NCBI GenBank assembly: GCA_028291985.1
Contig: JAQGNE010000015.1
Span: forward strand, 1 to 64,000
Direction of reading: 5' to 3'
DNA length: 64,000 nt
Origin: Polaromonas sp.
GTDB lineage: Bacteria > Pseudomonadota > Gammaproteobacteria > Burkholderiales > Burkholderiaceae_C
The notes under the pieces are model-generated. The model did no database searches. It was not told the DNA's origin and saw only the letters and a program-made list of their open reading frames with translations. Shown here in pieces: positions 39,615 to 48,793 of the stretch (positions within the stretch are counted from its first letter, which is position 1; each line of letters begins with the position of its first letter). The position numbers were made by a program, and so were the translations under genes.

Positions 39615-41093
39615 ATGGCAACAACTGAACCTCACACCTTTTTGTGGCACGACTACGAAACCTTTGGCCTGAGTCCGCGGCGTGATCGGCCGGCCCAGTT
39701 CGCGGGCGTCCGCACGGATGCCGAACTCAATGAAGTCGGCGAACCGCTGATGATTTACTGCCAGCCAGCGTCAGACTATCTCCCGGACCCGGCTTCCTGC
39801 TTGGTAACCGGCATCACACCGCAAACCTGCCTTGAGCGGGGTCTGCCCGAGCATGCCTTCGCGGCGCAAATTGAGGCCGTGCTGGCCCGGCCCGGCACCA
39901 TTGGTGTCGGCTACAACACCATCCGCTTTGACGATGAGGTTACGCGCCACCTGTTCTGGCGCAACCTGATAGAGCCCTACGCGCGCGAGTGGCAAAACGG
40001 TTGTGGCCGCTGGGACCTGCTGGATGTCGTGCGGATGGCCTATGCGCTGCGGCCAGAGGGCATCCAGTGGCCGATGAAGCCTGACGAGCGCCGCCCGGAC
40101 GTGCCCGGAGCGCAGCGCCCCAGCTTCAAACTGGAAGACCTGGCCCGCGCAAACGGCTTGATGCACGAGTCCGCGCATGACGCATTGTCTGACGTTCGCG
40201 CCACGATTGCACTGGCGCGGCTGATTCGTCAGGCGCAGCCGAGGCTATTTGATTTTTGCCTTGGCATGCACAAGAAAGACCGTGTCGCCGCCGAACTCGG
40301 CCTGCCCACCAGCCCCCAGACTGCGCATCCTTTTCTGCATGTCTCCGGCATGTTCGCGCCTGAAAAAGGCTGCCTGGCCGTTATGTGGCCGCTGGCAATG
40401 CATCCGTCCAACAAAAACGAGTTGCTGGCCTGGGATCTGGCCCATGACCCGGCTGAGCTGCCGCTGCTCGACGTGGCCACCCTGCGCCAGCGCCTGTTCA
40501 GCAAGACTGCCGATCTGCCTGAAGGGCTCACCCGCCTACCGATCAAGTCCGTGCACCTGAACAAGTCGCCCATGGTCGTGCGCAAGCTGGCCACGTTGAC
40601 CGAGACAATGGCGGGCAAATGGAGCGTGGACATCGAAGCCGCGCTCCGCAACGCCGAAAAAGCTGCCGGCCTTCCTGACATGAGCGCTTTGTGGCCCGAG
40701 GTGTTTGCCCGGCCGAAAGAAGGCGTTGCCGATGTGGACGAAGACCTCTACGGCGGCTTCATCAACAACGACGACAGGCGCCGCCTGAATCAATTGCGCG
40801 CCTTGCCACCCGCTGAACTCGCTCACAGCCGTACGGGCTTCGACGACGACCGGCTGGAAGAGCTGGTGTTTCGATACCGGGCGCGAAATTTCCCTGAAAC
40901 GCTTTCGCCTGACGATGCAGAACGCTGGGAAGCGCACCGCGCAGCGCGTCTGCTGGAGGGCGAGGGCGGCGTACGAAATATCGACGCCTTCCTGGCCGAG
41001 CTCGATGTGCTGTCGGAGACGGCGGATGAGCGCGGTGAGGAAGTGCTGGGCGCGCTGTATGAGTACGCGGAAATGGTTGCCCCAGAGGCGTAG
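39615..41093 (+). CDS. sbcB: Exodeoxyribonuclease I
   Basis: 492 residues. DEDDh nuclease: HDYETFG (first acidic pair), GVGYNTIRFDDEVTRHLFWRNL, HESAHDALSDVRATIALARLI (His/Asp), then the SH3-like and C-terminal domains with SPMVVRKLATL, DEDLYGGFINNDDRRRLNQL and YRARNFPETLSPDDAERW. 3'-5' degradation of single-stranded DNA in recombination and mismatch repair. Confidence 0.97.
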   Translation: MATTEPHTFLWHDYETFGLSPRRDRPAQFAGVRTDAELNEVGEPLMIYCQPASDYLPDPASCLVTGITPQTCLERGLPEHAFAAQIEAVLARPGTIGVGYNTIRFDDEVTRHLFWRNLIEPYAREWQNGCGRWDLLDVVRMAYALRPEGIQWPMKPDERRPDVPGAQRPSFKLEDLARANGLMHESAHDALSDVRATIALARLIRQAQPRLFDFCLGMHKKDRVAAELGLPTSPQTAHPFLHVSGMFAPEKGCLAVMWPLAMHPSNKNELLAWDLAHDPAELPLLDVATLRQRLFSKTADLPEGLTRLPIKSVHLNKSPMVVRKLATLTETMAGKWSVDIEAALRNAEKAAGLPDMSALWPEVFARPKEGVADVDEDLYGGFINNDDRRRLNQLRALPPAELAHSRTGFDDDRLEELVFRYRARNFPETLSPDDAERWEAHRAARLLEGEGGVRNIDAFLAELDVLSETADERGEEVLGALYEYAEMVAPEA

Positions 41094-41190
41094 CGAAACG
41101 CCTGTCGGTGCCAGTAGTAGGCATCGCCAAGCCGGGTCATATCCATGACTGACAGGTGCGAACATAAATGTGCCACTGCGCACTGCCGGT

Positions 41191-41587
41191 CTATATTTCA
41201 GCCGCATCAAAAAGCGGTAACTTGCAAACAGCCTCTCGGCGATGTAACGCGTCCTTGCCGTTGCGCAAGGCAACGATCTCTATCGCATGGCCGTGCCCCA
41301 GCTCAAACACCTGCTTGAGCCGTGCCACCGCCGCGCCAGCCGTGACCTCCGGTCTGAGCGAGCCTTTGTTGCTAAAAACCTGCCTGGTCAGCCAGCTTTT
41401 TGAAGTCGGCCTGTAACTTGCCGCTATCGGCCCGGATGTTGTCGAGGTAGGCCTGAAAGCGCACGGGTACCCCGTTGCAAAATGGCGCCAACAGAACTCT
41501 AGGGTTGCCGCGTGCGCAGATCAGTGACGGCGCAAGGCCGGTCAGAACGCAAGCTGGGTGCGAACACAGAATAGCTATCAAAAGCAT
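41191..41587 (-). pseudogene. Possible decayed coding remnant between sbcB and the GST gene
   Basis: On the minus strand, one frame ends with a natural-looking protein segment (AYLDNIRADSGKLQADFKKLADQAGF, stop near 41372). The next frame continues directly with SNKGSLRPEVTAGAAVARLK and LGHGHAIEIVALRNGKDALH to a stop at 41191. Codon bias is gene-like in both. This looks like one gene broken by a frameshift, or its 3' fragment; I do not recognise the family. The upstream end runs into repeat copy G. Confidence 0.3.
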
Positions 41588-41630
41588 AGCTTCTATCCCT
41601 TGTTCTACAAGGGATAGAAGCTGTTTAAGG
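41571..41630 (+). repeat. Dispersed 55-bp element, copy G, with a perfect 16-bp hairpin
   Basis: GCTA at 41574, 8 bases, ATAGCT, 19 bases, GGGATA. Inside it, 41588-41603 and 41607-41622 are perfect inverted complements separated by TCT, so the core can form a 16-bp stem. It sits about 15 bp downstream of the GST stop and may act in RNA folding or termination there. Confidence 0.88.
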
Positions 41631-41643
41631 CATAAACTGTTCT

Positions 41644-42297
41644 TTATAAGCCACTATGTTCGTAGGGCGCATGCTTTTGCATCACCTGTGCATACAGCGA
41701 ACTGGATTCAAAAGCCGCGAGCCAGCGCTGCATGTCGGGCCACGGCTGGGCAGCAAACCAGGCGGGGTCGGTATGGGCAAACTGACGGATGAACGGCAGG
41801 CTGGCCATGTCGGGCAGGCTGGCCCGTTGACCGAACAGCCATCCCTGCGACAGGCGATTATTGAGCTCGTGCAACCAGCTAGCTGCCTGCGTGCGGTGCG
41901 CCAGCGCGAAAGCCGGCGTATCGCCTGCCGACTCATCCGCATAACGGTTGGGGTATTTGTAGCGGTCGAGATGGAACTTGAAGGTCTGGTCGTTCGCGTC
42001 AATAAGATCGAGCATTTCCTGCAGCGACGCCCGCGGCGGCGACAGCCACTGCGCCGGGTCATGGCGCTGGAGCGCCCATCGCATGATGTCAAGGCTCTGA
42101 TCGATCACCGCGCCGTCGGGCAGCACCAGAACCGGAACGGTTGCTTTCGGCGATGCCGCCAAAAGCGCGGCTGGCTTGTTTCTCAGGACGACTTCCCGCA
42201 ATTGGTACGTCTGGCCACTGACTGCCAGCGCCAGCCGCGCCCGCATGGCATAGGGGCAGCGGCGAAAGGAATAGAGAACCGGCAATGCAGCGTCCAT
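41644..42297 (-). CDS. Glutathione S-transferase family protein
   Basis: 217 residues from the ATG at 42297. Thioredoxin-like N-domain with RRCPYAMRARLAL (the CPYA active-site motif of Omega/beta-like GSTs) and KATVPVLVLPDGAVIDQSLDIMRW (cis-Pro and Glu/Ser glutathione contacts), then an all-helical C-domain. Conjugation or glutathione-dependent reduction of an unknown substrate. It starts four bases after the trhO stop, so likely co-transcribed. Confidence 0.93.
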   Translation of the reverse strand: MDAALPVLYSFRRCPYAMRARLALAVSGQTYQLREVVLRNKPAALLAASPKATVPVLVLPDGAVIDQSLDIMRWALQRHDPAQWLSPPRASLQEMLDLIDANDQTFKFHLDRYKYPNRYADESAGDTPAFALAHRTQAASWLHELNNRLSQGWLFGQRASLPDMASLPFIRQFAHTDPAWFAAQPWPDMQRWLAAFESSSLYAQVMQKHAPYEHSGL

Positions 42298-42301
42298 CAA
42301 A

Positions 42302-43270
42302 TTAATCCGCCTCCGGTCCGCCGCCTGCGCCAGGCTGGCGTTTGCCGATATGCATCTGCTGCCGGGCGCTTGCCAGGTCGACCTGGCGTTGGCGTTCGCG
42401 GTAGCCGGCTTTTTGCGCGTCGCTCGTTTCATGGTGGCAGCGCGCGCAGCTCACGCCGCGTTCATAAAGCGCAGACGCCCGGTCAGCCTCACCAAGCGGG
42501 TGGCGGCACGACCGGCAAAGCGTGAAGTTGCCCGGCTCCAGCCCGTGACCGACCGAGACCCGCTCGTCAAACACAAAGCATTCTCCGTGCCAGCTGCTGT
42601 TGTCGGCAGGCATGGTTTCCAGGTATTTCAGTATGCCGCCCTGCAGGTGGTAAACCTCGTCGAAACCCCGGGCGCGCAGCAGTGCTGTCGATTTCTCGCA
42701 GCGTATGCCGCCGGTGCAGAACATGGCGACCTTCGGTGCCTTGCCATCCACCAGCGCCAGCTTGCCGCCGGGTTGCATTTCGCGCTCAACCCAGGCAGGC
42801 AGCTCCGAAAAGCTGCGCGTCTGGGGATTGATGGCGCCTTCGAACGTGCCGATCGCCGCCTCATAGTCATTTCGGGTGTCGACCAGCACCACGTCGGGAT
42901 CGCTGATCAGCCGGTTCCAGTCTTCCGGTTTGACATATTGGCCCGCCATCAGGGCGGGGTGGACGTCTTCCACGCCCATGGTGACGATCTCCCGTTTGAG
43001 CCGCACCTTCATGCGGTAAAACGGTATCTCGGTCGCCCAGGCTTCTTTGTGCTCCAGCCCGGCAAGCCGGGGGTCTGCGCGCAACCAGGCGAGGACTGCA
43101 TGAACCGCATCCTGGCTGCCGGCAATCGTGCCATTGATGCCTTCTGGCGCCAGCAGCAGCGTACCTTTGACGTCATGCGCTTCACAGCACGCCAGCAGCG
43201 GTGCCTGCAGCGCCGCAACATCAGGCAGCTCAACGAATTTGTACAGCGCAGCGGTGAGGAACTGGGGCAT
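42302..43270 (-). CDS. trhO: tRNA uridine(34) hydroxylase, rhodanese fold (YceA/UPF0176)
   Basis: 322 residues: N-terminal acylphosphatase-like part ([14 protein letters not shown]), rhodanese domain with active-site loop [22 protein letters not shown], and a C-terminal zinc-finger-like CxxC/CxxC pair ([14 protein letters not shown]). TrhO makes 5-hydroxyuridine at position 34 of some tRNAs using O2. Upstream partner of the GST gene. Confidence 0.95.
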   Translation of the reverse strand: MPQFLTAALYKFVELPDVAALQAPLLACCEAHDVKGTLLLAPEGINGTIAGSQDAVHAVLAWLRADPRLAGLEHKEAWATEIPFYRMKVRLKREIVTMGVEDVHPALMAGQYVKPEDWNRLISDPDVVLVDTRNDYEAAIGTFEGAINPQTRSFSELPAWVEREMQPGGKLALVDGKAPKVAMFCTGGIRCEKSTALLRARGFDEVYHLQGGILKYLETMPADNSSWHGECFVFDERVSVGHGLEPGNFTLCRSCRHPLGEADRASALYERGVSCARCHHETSDAQKAGYRERQRQVDLASARQQMHIGKRQPGAGGGPEAD

Positions 43271-43555
43271 GGTGGTGGCAAACGTTTGGCGATGGCAGAT
43301 CGGCTGCGGTGACGCCTTGACGGCGGTTCAGCAAGTAGGCAGATGGCGGCGCAGCCGCAGTTTCAACATGCACGGCCGCGTAATGAGCATCAGATTATCA
43401 GGGTGGAAACCATGTTTTTTGCTGCACTGCAGCATTCCAGGCCCTATCCGGGTTATGGTTCAGGGTCGAGCCGCTGTTGGCGGGCCGGGAAAGCGCCTCA
43501 AGATGACGAAAAAACAAACCTTTGTAGTACTGCCATCGGCGGCTGGAAGCGATGC

Positions 43556-44701
43556 ATGGCTAAGAGCCTGAGCGGGCTGTGGCTGAAAGCCTTTAAACAG
43601 GCGAGCCGGGTGCAGCAAACGCAGTCACGCCGACTGATAAAAAGCCTGTTGCCGACGGCCCCCAAAAAACGCGCCGCACCGTCTGTGGTAAGCCTCGCCG
43701 TGCGAGCCGCCGCCCCGGCCGGGCGGCAGACGCCCGCCAGGACTTCGGCCGCCAGCCTGTCCAAATCGGGTAGCGCCGGAAGCTGGAAAAAATCCTACTT
43801 CACATGGGCGGGTGACCCGGGGGCTGCCGGCCGGCGGATGATGTACGCCCTTTACCTGCCTGACGCGCCTTCCGCGGCGTCCCGGCCGCTGGTAGTGATG
43901 CTGCACGGCTGCCAGCAGACCGCCGACGAATTTGCCGCTGCCACGCGCATGAATGCGCTGGCTGACCGGCATGGCTTTGCAGTGCTCTATCCGCAGCAAT
44001 CGGCTGGCGCTGACCGGCACCGCTGCTGGCACTGGTACAAGCGGCTCAGCCAGCAGGGTGAGGGTGATGTCAGCTTGATTGCAGCCATGGTGACGCAGGT
44101 GCAGGCAAAGCATGGCCTGGATACCTCGCGCACCTATGTTGCGGGCTTGTCGGCAGGCGCCGGGCTTGCAGCGCTGCTGGCGCTCAACTACCCGGAACGG
44201 TTTGCCGCAGTGGGACTTCATTCGGCGCCGGTGTTCGGAACCGCGGACTCAGCCATGGCCGGCTACGGCGCCATGCAGCATGGCAGCGCGGTTCATGAGG
44301 CCGCTGCACGCAGCTTTGTGGCGGCAACGCCCTCGCTGGCTGTGAAGGCTGGCATGCCGGTAATGCTGATCCATGGCGACAATGACCCGGTGGTCCGGCG
44401 TCTGAACCTGCACCAGCTGACGCAGCAGTTCAGGCTGGTCAACGCAGGCGCCATCACCAGCGCCATGCCCGAGCGAAAAAAATACCCGGCCCGCGCAGGT
44501 GGCAAAAGCCCGCGCCATGCCTGGCAAAGCATCACCTACTACGCGGGCCGCAAGCCCCAGGTGGTGAGCTGCGAGGTGGCAGGGCTCGGCCATGCATGGA
44601 GTGGCGGCGACGGGCACATTGCCTTCAGCGACCATGAGGGCCCGAATGCCAGCCTGATGTTGTGGAGTTTCTTTGCCCGCCATCGACGGCAGCCAGCCTG
44701 A
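43556..44701 (+). CDS. PHB-depolymerase-family esterase (LpqC-like)
   Basis: 381 residues from the ATG at 43556; a longer frame from 43343 is open but unlike the family. Alpha/beta hydrolase: PLVVMLHGCQQTADEFA (oxyanion region), nucleophile elbow VAGLSAGAGLAAL (GLSAG), VMLIHGDNDPVV with the acid, and AGLGHAWSGG with the catalytic His. No signal peptide; instead a basic 90-residue N-terminal extension rich in Lys, Arg, Ala and Pro, so it is probably intracellular. Substrate could be polyhydroxyalkanoate oligomers or another ester. Confidence 0.9.
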   Translation: MAKSLSGLWLKAFKQASRVQQTQSRRLIKSLLPTAPKKRAAPSVVSLAVRAAAPAGRQTPARTSAASLSKSGSAGSWKKSYFTWAGDPGAAGRRMMYALYLPDAPSAASRPLVVMLHGCQQTADEFAAATRMNALADRHGFAVLYPQQSAGADRHRCWHWYKRLSQQGEGDVSLIAAMVTQVQAKHGLDTSRTYVAGLSAGAGLAALLALNYPERFAAVGLHSAPVFGTADSAMAGYGAMQHGSAVHEAAARSFVAATPSLAVKAGMPVMLIHGDNDPVVRRLNLHQLTQQFRLVNAGAITSAMPERKKYPARAGGKSPRHAWQSITYYAGRKPQVVSCEVAGLGHAWSGGDGHIAFSDHEGPNASLMLWSFFARHRRQPA

Positions 44702-44715
44702 GCGGTGTGTGGCTT

Positions 44716-44772
44716 TTGCTACATAAAAGATAGCGCCATACCGCCGTAATCATTGGGCTAGTCGGCTATTTG
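44716..44772 (+). repeat. Dispersed 55-bp element, copy H (between convergent genes)
   Basis: GCTA at 44718, 8 bases, ATAGCG, 19 bases, GGGCTA, then GTCGGCTATTTG. It starts 15 bp after the esterase stop, in the gap before the convergent HupE gene. Confidence 0.85.
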
Positions 44773-44838
44773 ATCGATATTTTTCGGTTCATCACCGGCA
44801 GTGTGCGAACAGCCGGCTTATCGCGCGGGCTGTGACCG

Positions 44839-45966
44839 TCACAGGTCAAACAGCCGCTGCGCCAGCCACCAGCACGCCAGCAAGGCCACCAGCACCGAGC
44901 CGCCCTTGAGCACACCCACGCGGTAGAACTGCGTGCTGCGGATGCTGAAGGCAATCGGCAAAAACACCGCGACGATGGCCAGCTGGCCCAGTTCCACCCC
45001 GCCGTTGAAGCCAATCAATGCCAGCACCAGCGCCTGGCGCGGCAGGCCCAGGTCGGCGAGAACCGATGCGAAACCAAAGCCATGAATCAGGCCAAAACCA
45101 AAGGCCATGAGCCACAGCCGTTTGTTGATGGTTCCGGTCAGGTTGTTCAGCGCAGCCAGCAGAACCGACGCGGCAATGATGGATTCGACCACACGCGACG
45201 GCAGCACAATGATCTGCAGCGCAGCCAGGCTAAGGGTGATCGAGTGCGCCAGGGTGAAGGCGGTAACCACCTTGACGACCTCCGTGAAGGACCCGAACAG
45301 CCCTGGCGCAGGTTCCCATTTGCCGGCGCGGCGCACCAGCACAGCCGGCAGCAGCAGCGACAGCAAAAACAGGATGTGGTCGTAGCCCGCCCAGATATGG
45401 CCCACGCCATCGAGCAAATATTGTTTGAGGGTTTGAAGCGCGCTGGGTTGCGCCAGGTTCAAGGTCTGTTCGGCCGATTCCACGCCGAAGATCAGCGCCT
45501 GCGCGCTGTCGTAGCCTGGCGCCAGCCATTGCACCAGGCCACGGTGCGACGGGTCGACATCAAAAAACAGCGAATAGCGCATCGTCAGGCCAGCGCCCAG
45601 GCTGGCGCAGCGTGCGACCAGGCTCAAGGCGGCGTAAGTTCCGTCACTGTGCCGGTCAAGTGCCAACGGAGCCGCGGTGTCCCAGGTGCATGCTTGGCCT
45701 GCCGAGGCCAGGGCCAGGCGGCTGGTGGCCAGACGCGTGATGTCGCTGCTGCGCTGGCGAACCTCGCCCCAGGTGAGTTCGCCATTGCCGTCGCGATCAA
45801 GCTCCAGCACATAGTCAAGGTCACGCAGGGCGATGTCCCAGCGTGCCGTCACGTCGTTGCCGCCCGGCGTGGCGCGCAGCGTCAGGTAGCTGTCGCTGGG
45901 CTTGTGTGCCAGAGCTGCGCCATGCAGCAGCAGGGCGATGATGATGAGCCAGCAACGCTTGATCAT
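44839..45966 (-). CDS. HupE/UreJ-family membrane protein with exported N-terminal domain
   Basis: 375 residues: signal peptide (MIKRCWLIIIALLLHGAALAH), a periplasmic domain of about 150 residues containing an EF-hand-like loop (DRDGNGELTWGE), then a HupE/UreJ-2 membrane domain with GVGHIWAGYDHILFLLSLLLP (conserved His/Asp, possible metal site), TAFTLAHSITL and FGFGLIHGFGFASVLADL. The family is linked to nickel/cobalt import, but this metal-site reading is inferred. Start overlaps the stop of the upstream TPR gene by 4 bp. Confidence 0.88.
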   Translation of the reverse strand: MIKRCWLIIIALLLHGAALAHKPSDSYLTLRATPGGNDVTARWDIALRDLDYVLELDRDGNGELTWGEVRQRSSDITRLATSRLALASAGQACTWDTAAPLALDRHSDGTYAALSLVARCASLGAGLTMRYSLFFDVDPSHRGLVQWLAPGYDSAQALIFGVESAEQTLNLAQPSALQTLKQYLLDGVGHIWAGYDHILFLLSLLLPAVLVRRAGKWEPAPGLFGSFTEVVKVVTAFTLAHSITLSLAALQIIVLPSRVVESIIAASVLLAALNNLTGTINKRLWLMAFGFGLIHGFGFASVLADLGLPRQALVLALIGFNGGVELGQLAIVAVFLPIAFSIRSTQFYRVGVLKGGSVLVALLACWWLAQRLFDL

Positions 45967-47183
45967 GGCTTGGCACCTTTGGCGACGAGCTCACTCGCGA
46001 CCTGCACGATGCGCGGGTCCTGGTAGCGGCTTTCACGCAGCCAGTCGAGCGCGGGCTGCGCTTGCCGGGGCTGGCGCGCAGCCAGTGCCGCGCGCATCAG
46101 AATCTCGGCATCGCGCGGCTCTTTTTGAACCGCGTAGTTGCGCCTGGCCAGGTCTAGCGCCCCAGCGGGGTTGCGCTCGATGTCCAGTTCGAACCGCGCA
46201 GCCTCCTGCTCATGCAGGCGGTCGCCACGCTGGGCGGCCGCCTCAAAACGCTCGCGCAGCTGCTTCGCCCAGTCATTGGCGCGTGCGTCCTTGGCTGCCT
46301 TGCCTGCCAGCGCCAGCCGCAGCAGCAGGACGTCAGAGCGCTCCCAATCGCGCAGCAGCGTGATTACCTCCAGCGAGCGCTGCTCGGCCAATAAAAAATC
46401 GGCGTAGGCGCCCAGCAAAAACTGGTCGGTGATGCCCAAGCCCGTGGCACGGGTGAAGTAGGCTTCGGCCACTTGTGGCTGCTGCAGGCGCATGGCCATT
46501 TCTGCCAGGCGCGTGTATTGCCACAGCAGCAGTTCGGGCGCTTGCGACGGGTTGGCCTTGACGGCGTTTTCCAGCGTTGCAAAGGCCTGCTGCAACTGAC
46601 CCGTGCTGGCTAGGGCATAGGTGCGGCAGGCGGTTTTCAGGGCCGGCTCCGAGGTGGCTGGCAACTTGTCGCATTCGGCCAGCGCGTCGGCATATCGCGC
46701 CTGCACCATGAAGATGGCCGCGCGCCACAGGATAGGGCTGTCAGCAGATGGATCAAGCCGGCTGGACGTGGCCAGGCTGTCCAGTGCGGCCGCAAACTCA
46801 TGGCTGAACTGCTCGATCAGCCCGCGTGCCATCCAGTAGCCGGCGTGGTTGGCACCGGTTTGCGCCATCGGCGCCAGCGTGGCCGACGCATAGCCGACGT
46901 AGCGCGGATCACCCTGCGCCATGGCCATTTCAAAATATCGGCGTGCGATGTCCACGCGCAGGTCGGCATCATCAGGGCGCGCCTGCAACTGCTTGCGAAG
47001 CGACTCCACGCGCCTGACAGCGGGGTCGCTGGCGCGGCCGGGCAGGCGTTCGACGACTTCTGCGTCGGTGCCGGGTGTGAAAGGCGCGGCAGTGGCTGGC
47101 AGGGCCGGCAGGATCATCGCGATGGACAGGGAAGCGCGGTGCAGCAGGCGGGCTGCGTGCCAGCAGACAGGTGAAAGGGGCAT
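45963..47183 (-). CDS. TPR-repeat protein, probably exported
   Basis: 406 residues from the ATG at 47183; an ATG at 47204 and a longer frame to 47261 are also possible. A hydrophobic N-terminal segment (SLSIAMILPALPATAAPF) with an Ala-x-Ala site suggests export. The rest is helical hairpins of TPR type (DADLRVDIARRYFEMAMAQGD, QLQQAFATLENAVKANPS, QQPQVAEAYFTRATGLG). Translationally coupled to the HupE/UreJ gene, so probably a partner of that protein; no specific function recognised. Confidence 0.87.
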   Translation of the reverse strand: MPLSPVCWHAARLLHRASLSIAMILPALPATAAPFTPGTDAEVVERLPGRASDPAVRRVESLRKQLQARPDDADLRVDIARRYFEMAMAQGDPRYVGYASATLAPMAQTGANHAGYWMARGLIEQFSHEFAAALDSLATSSRLDPSADSPILWRAAIFMVQARYADALAECDKLPATSEPALKTACRTYALASTGQLQQAFATLENAVKANPSQAPELLLWQYTRLAEMAMRLQQPQVAEAYFTRATGLGITDQFLLGAYADFLLAEQRSLEVITLLRDWERSDVLLLRLALAGKAAKDARANDWAKQLRERFEAAAQRGDRLHEQEAARFELDIERNPAGALDLARRNYAVQKEPRDAEILMRAALAARQPRQAQPALDWLRESRYQDPRIVQVASELVAKGAKP

Positions 47184-47349
47184 GGGTTCAGTGTAGTGGG
47201 CCATAGCCGAGCTTGGACGCTGGCGGGCCGCCCTAACCCCGCGCCAGCGCCGGGCCTGCACCGGCCTGGAAATCGCGTTTTAAAAGACCTGTATCGATAG
47301 CCGACGCACCTGGTTTCAGGCTGGCAGGACGCAAAACTAGAATGTTTTG

Positions 47350-48276
47350 ATGAACAACACACCTCTCAAAGTGGCCGTGATGGGCGCAGGCGCCGTGGGC
47401 TGTTATTTCGGCGGCATGCTGGCCCGGGCCGGGCATGCTGTGACCCTGATTGCGCGGCCGCAGCATGTCGAGGCGATCGAGCGCGCTGGCTTGCGTATGC
47501 AGACGCGCATGTTCGACGAACATGTGCGCCTGGCCGCCAGCAGCCAGTCTCATGCGGTACAGGCCGCTGATCTGGTGCTCTTTTGCGTCAAGTCTGCCGA
47601 CACCGAGACCGCCGGAGCGTCGATAAAGCCGCATCTGTCGCCGGAGGCTTTGGTGCTGACACTGCAAAACGGCGTGGACAACGCCGAGCGTTTGCGCACC
47701 GTTCTGCCGCAGCATGCGGTGGCGGCCGCGGTGGTTTATGTGGCAACCGAGATGGCCGGGCCGGGGCATGTGCGGCACAACGGTCGCGGTGAACTGGTCA
47801 TCGAGCCTGCCGGCACGCGCGGAGGCGTCTCCAGCGAAGACGCAGCGCGCGCCCTGGCAGCATCCGGCGTGCCGACCCAGGTTTCATTGAACGTGCGTGG
47901 TGAGTTATGGGCCAAGCTGGTTCTCAATTGCGCCTACAACGCGGTGTCGGCCATTACGCAGCTGCCTTACGGCGACACGGTAAAAGGCGAGGGCGTATCC
48001 GGCCTGATGCAGGATGTGGTGGCTGAATGCCTTGCCGTTGCCGCAGCCGATGGCGTGCGGGTTGCCGGTAACCCGGCTGAGGCGGTGGAGGCGCTGGCTG
48101 CCAGCATGCCGGCTCAGTATTCATCCACCGCGCAAGACCTTGCGCGCGGCAGGCCCACCGAAATTGATTACCTGAACGGCTTTATCGTGCGGCGCGGCAT
48201 GGCGCTGGGCCTGGCCACACCGGCAAACCGGGTGCTGTGGTCGCTGATCAAGCTGATGGAATCACGCCCGCGCTGA
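47350..48276 (+). CDS. panE: 2-dehydropantoate 2-reductase
   Basis: 308 residues from the ATG at 47350. NADP-binding VAVMGAGAVGCYFGGMLARAGHAVTLIAR, VLTLQNGVDNAERL, catalytic Lys/Asn segment ELWAKLVLNCAYNAVSAITQ, and SSTAQDLARGRPTEIDYLNGFIVRRG with the conserved Glu. Reduces ketopantoate in pantothenate synthesis; several paralogues act on other 2-keto acids, so the symbol is probable rather than certain. Confidence 0.9.
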   Translation: MNNTPLKVAVMGAGAVGCYFGGMLARAGHAVTLIARPQHVEAIERAGLRMQTRMFDEHVRLAASSQSHAVQAADLVLFCVKSADTETAGASIKPHLSPEALVLTLQNGVDNAERLRTVLPQHAVAAAVVYVATEMAGPGHVRHNGRGELVIEPAGTRGGVSSEDAARALAASGVPTQVSLNVRGELWAKLVLNCAYNAVSAITQLPYGDTVKGEGVSGLMQDVVAECLAVAAADGVRVAGNPAEAVEALAASMPAQYSSTAQDLARGRPTEIDYLNGFIVRRGMALGLATPANRVLWSLIKLMESRPR

Positions 48277-48341
48277 CGTGCGCCAGCTGTCGCTCCTGCG
48301 CATGAATTGTGCGTCGGATAACCTAAATTCATATCGTAAAC

Positions 48342-48379
48342 AATACAAAACCGTAATTTGTATTGAATAAAGAATACAA
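48342..48379 (+). promoter_or_regulatory. Inverted-repeat operator before the hipBA remnant
   Basis: AATACAAA and TTTGTATT form a perfect 8-bp inverted repeat with a 7-base spacer (48342-48364); a further half-site AATACAA lies at 48373. They sit immediately before the hipB start at 48383, where an antitoxin usually binds its own promoter. Confidence 0.65.
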
Positions 48380-48382
48380 CCT

Positions 48383-48793
48383 ATGACTACCAGCTCCCTG
48401 CTAGCCCAAGCGCTTGAGAAAGAACGCCAACGCCAGCGCATGACGGTGACGGCGCTTATTGCCCGGGCGGGCGTAAGCCGCGCCGCGATGTAGCGGCTGC
48501 GCAGGGGTGAGAATATCCAGCTCACCACGCTGCTGGCGGTCAGCGATACGCTGGGGCTTGACCTGGTGGCCATACCTTCCACCATTGCACGCCTGCTGCC
48601 AGATGCAACCCCACAGGCGACAGAGAGCAAGGGCGACTGGACCGAACCACCTGACGCCAGCCATCACACGGGCAATGCACCAGCAGCCCAGCTCATGCGC
48701 GCACCTCGCCGCCTGCCGCTGCCCGATGGGCCGCCTTCGGCCGTTGCCGCGCGGGCCCAGCTGCACACCTGCCTCAAGACCAGCAGGCCATGA
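48383..48793 (+). pseudogene. hipB: HipB-like antitoxin, interrupted by an in-frame stop
   Basis: The frame from the ATG at 48383 encodes an XRE helix-turn-helix (ALEKERQRQRMTVTALIARA, GVSRAAM) but meets TAG at 48491-48493. After it, the same frame resumes RLRRGENIQLTTLLAVSDTLGLDL, the rest of the HTH, and runs to TGA at 48791. The stop falls in the recognition region, so a full antitoxin cannot be made without readthrough. Its end overlaps the hipA ATG, as in intact hipBA operons. Confidence 0.82.

Noticed and set aside
38186..39616. 476-codon minus-strand open frame
   Set aside because: Fully antisense to clpA, no ribosome site or family match; a by-product of high GC codon bias.
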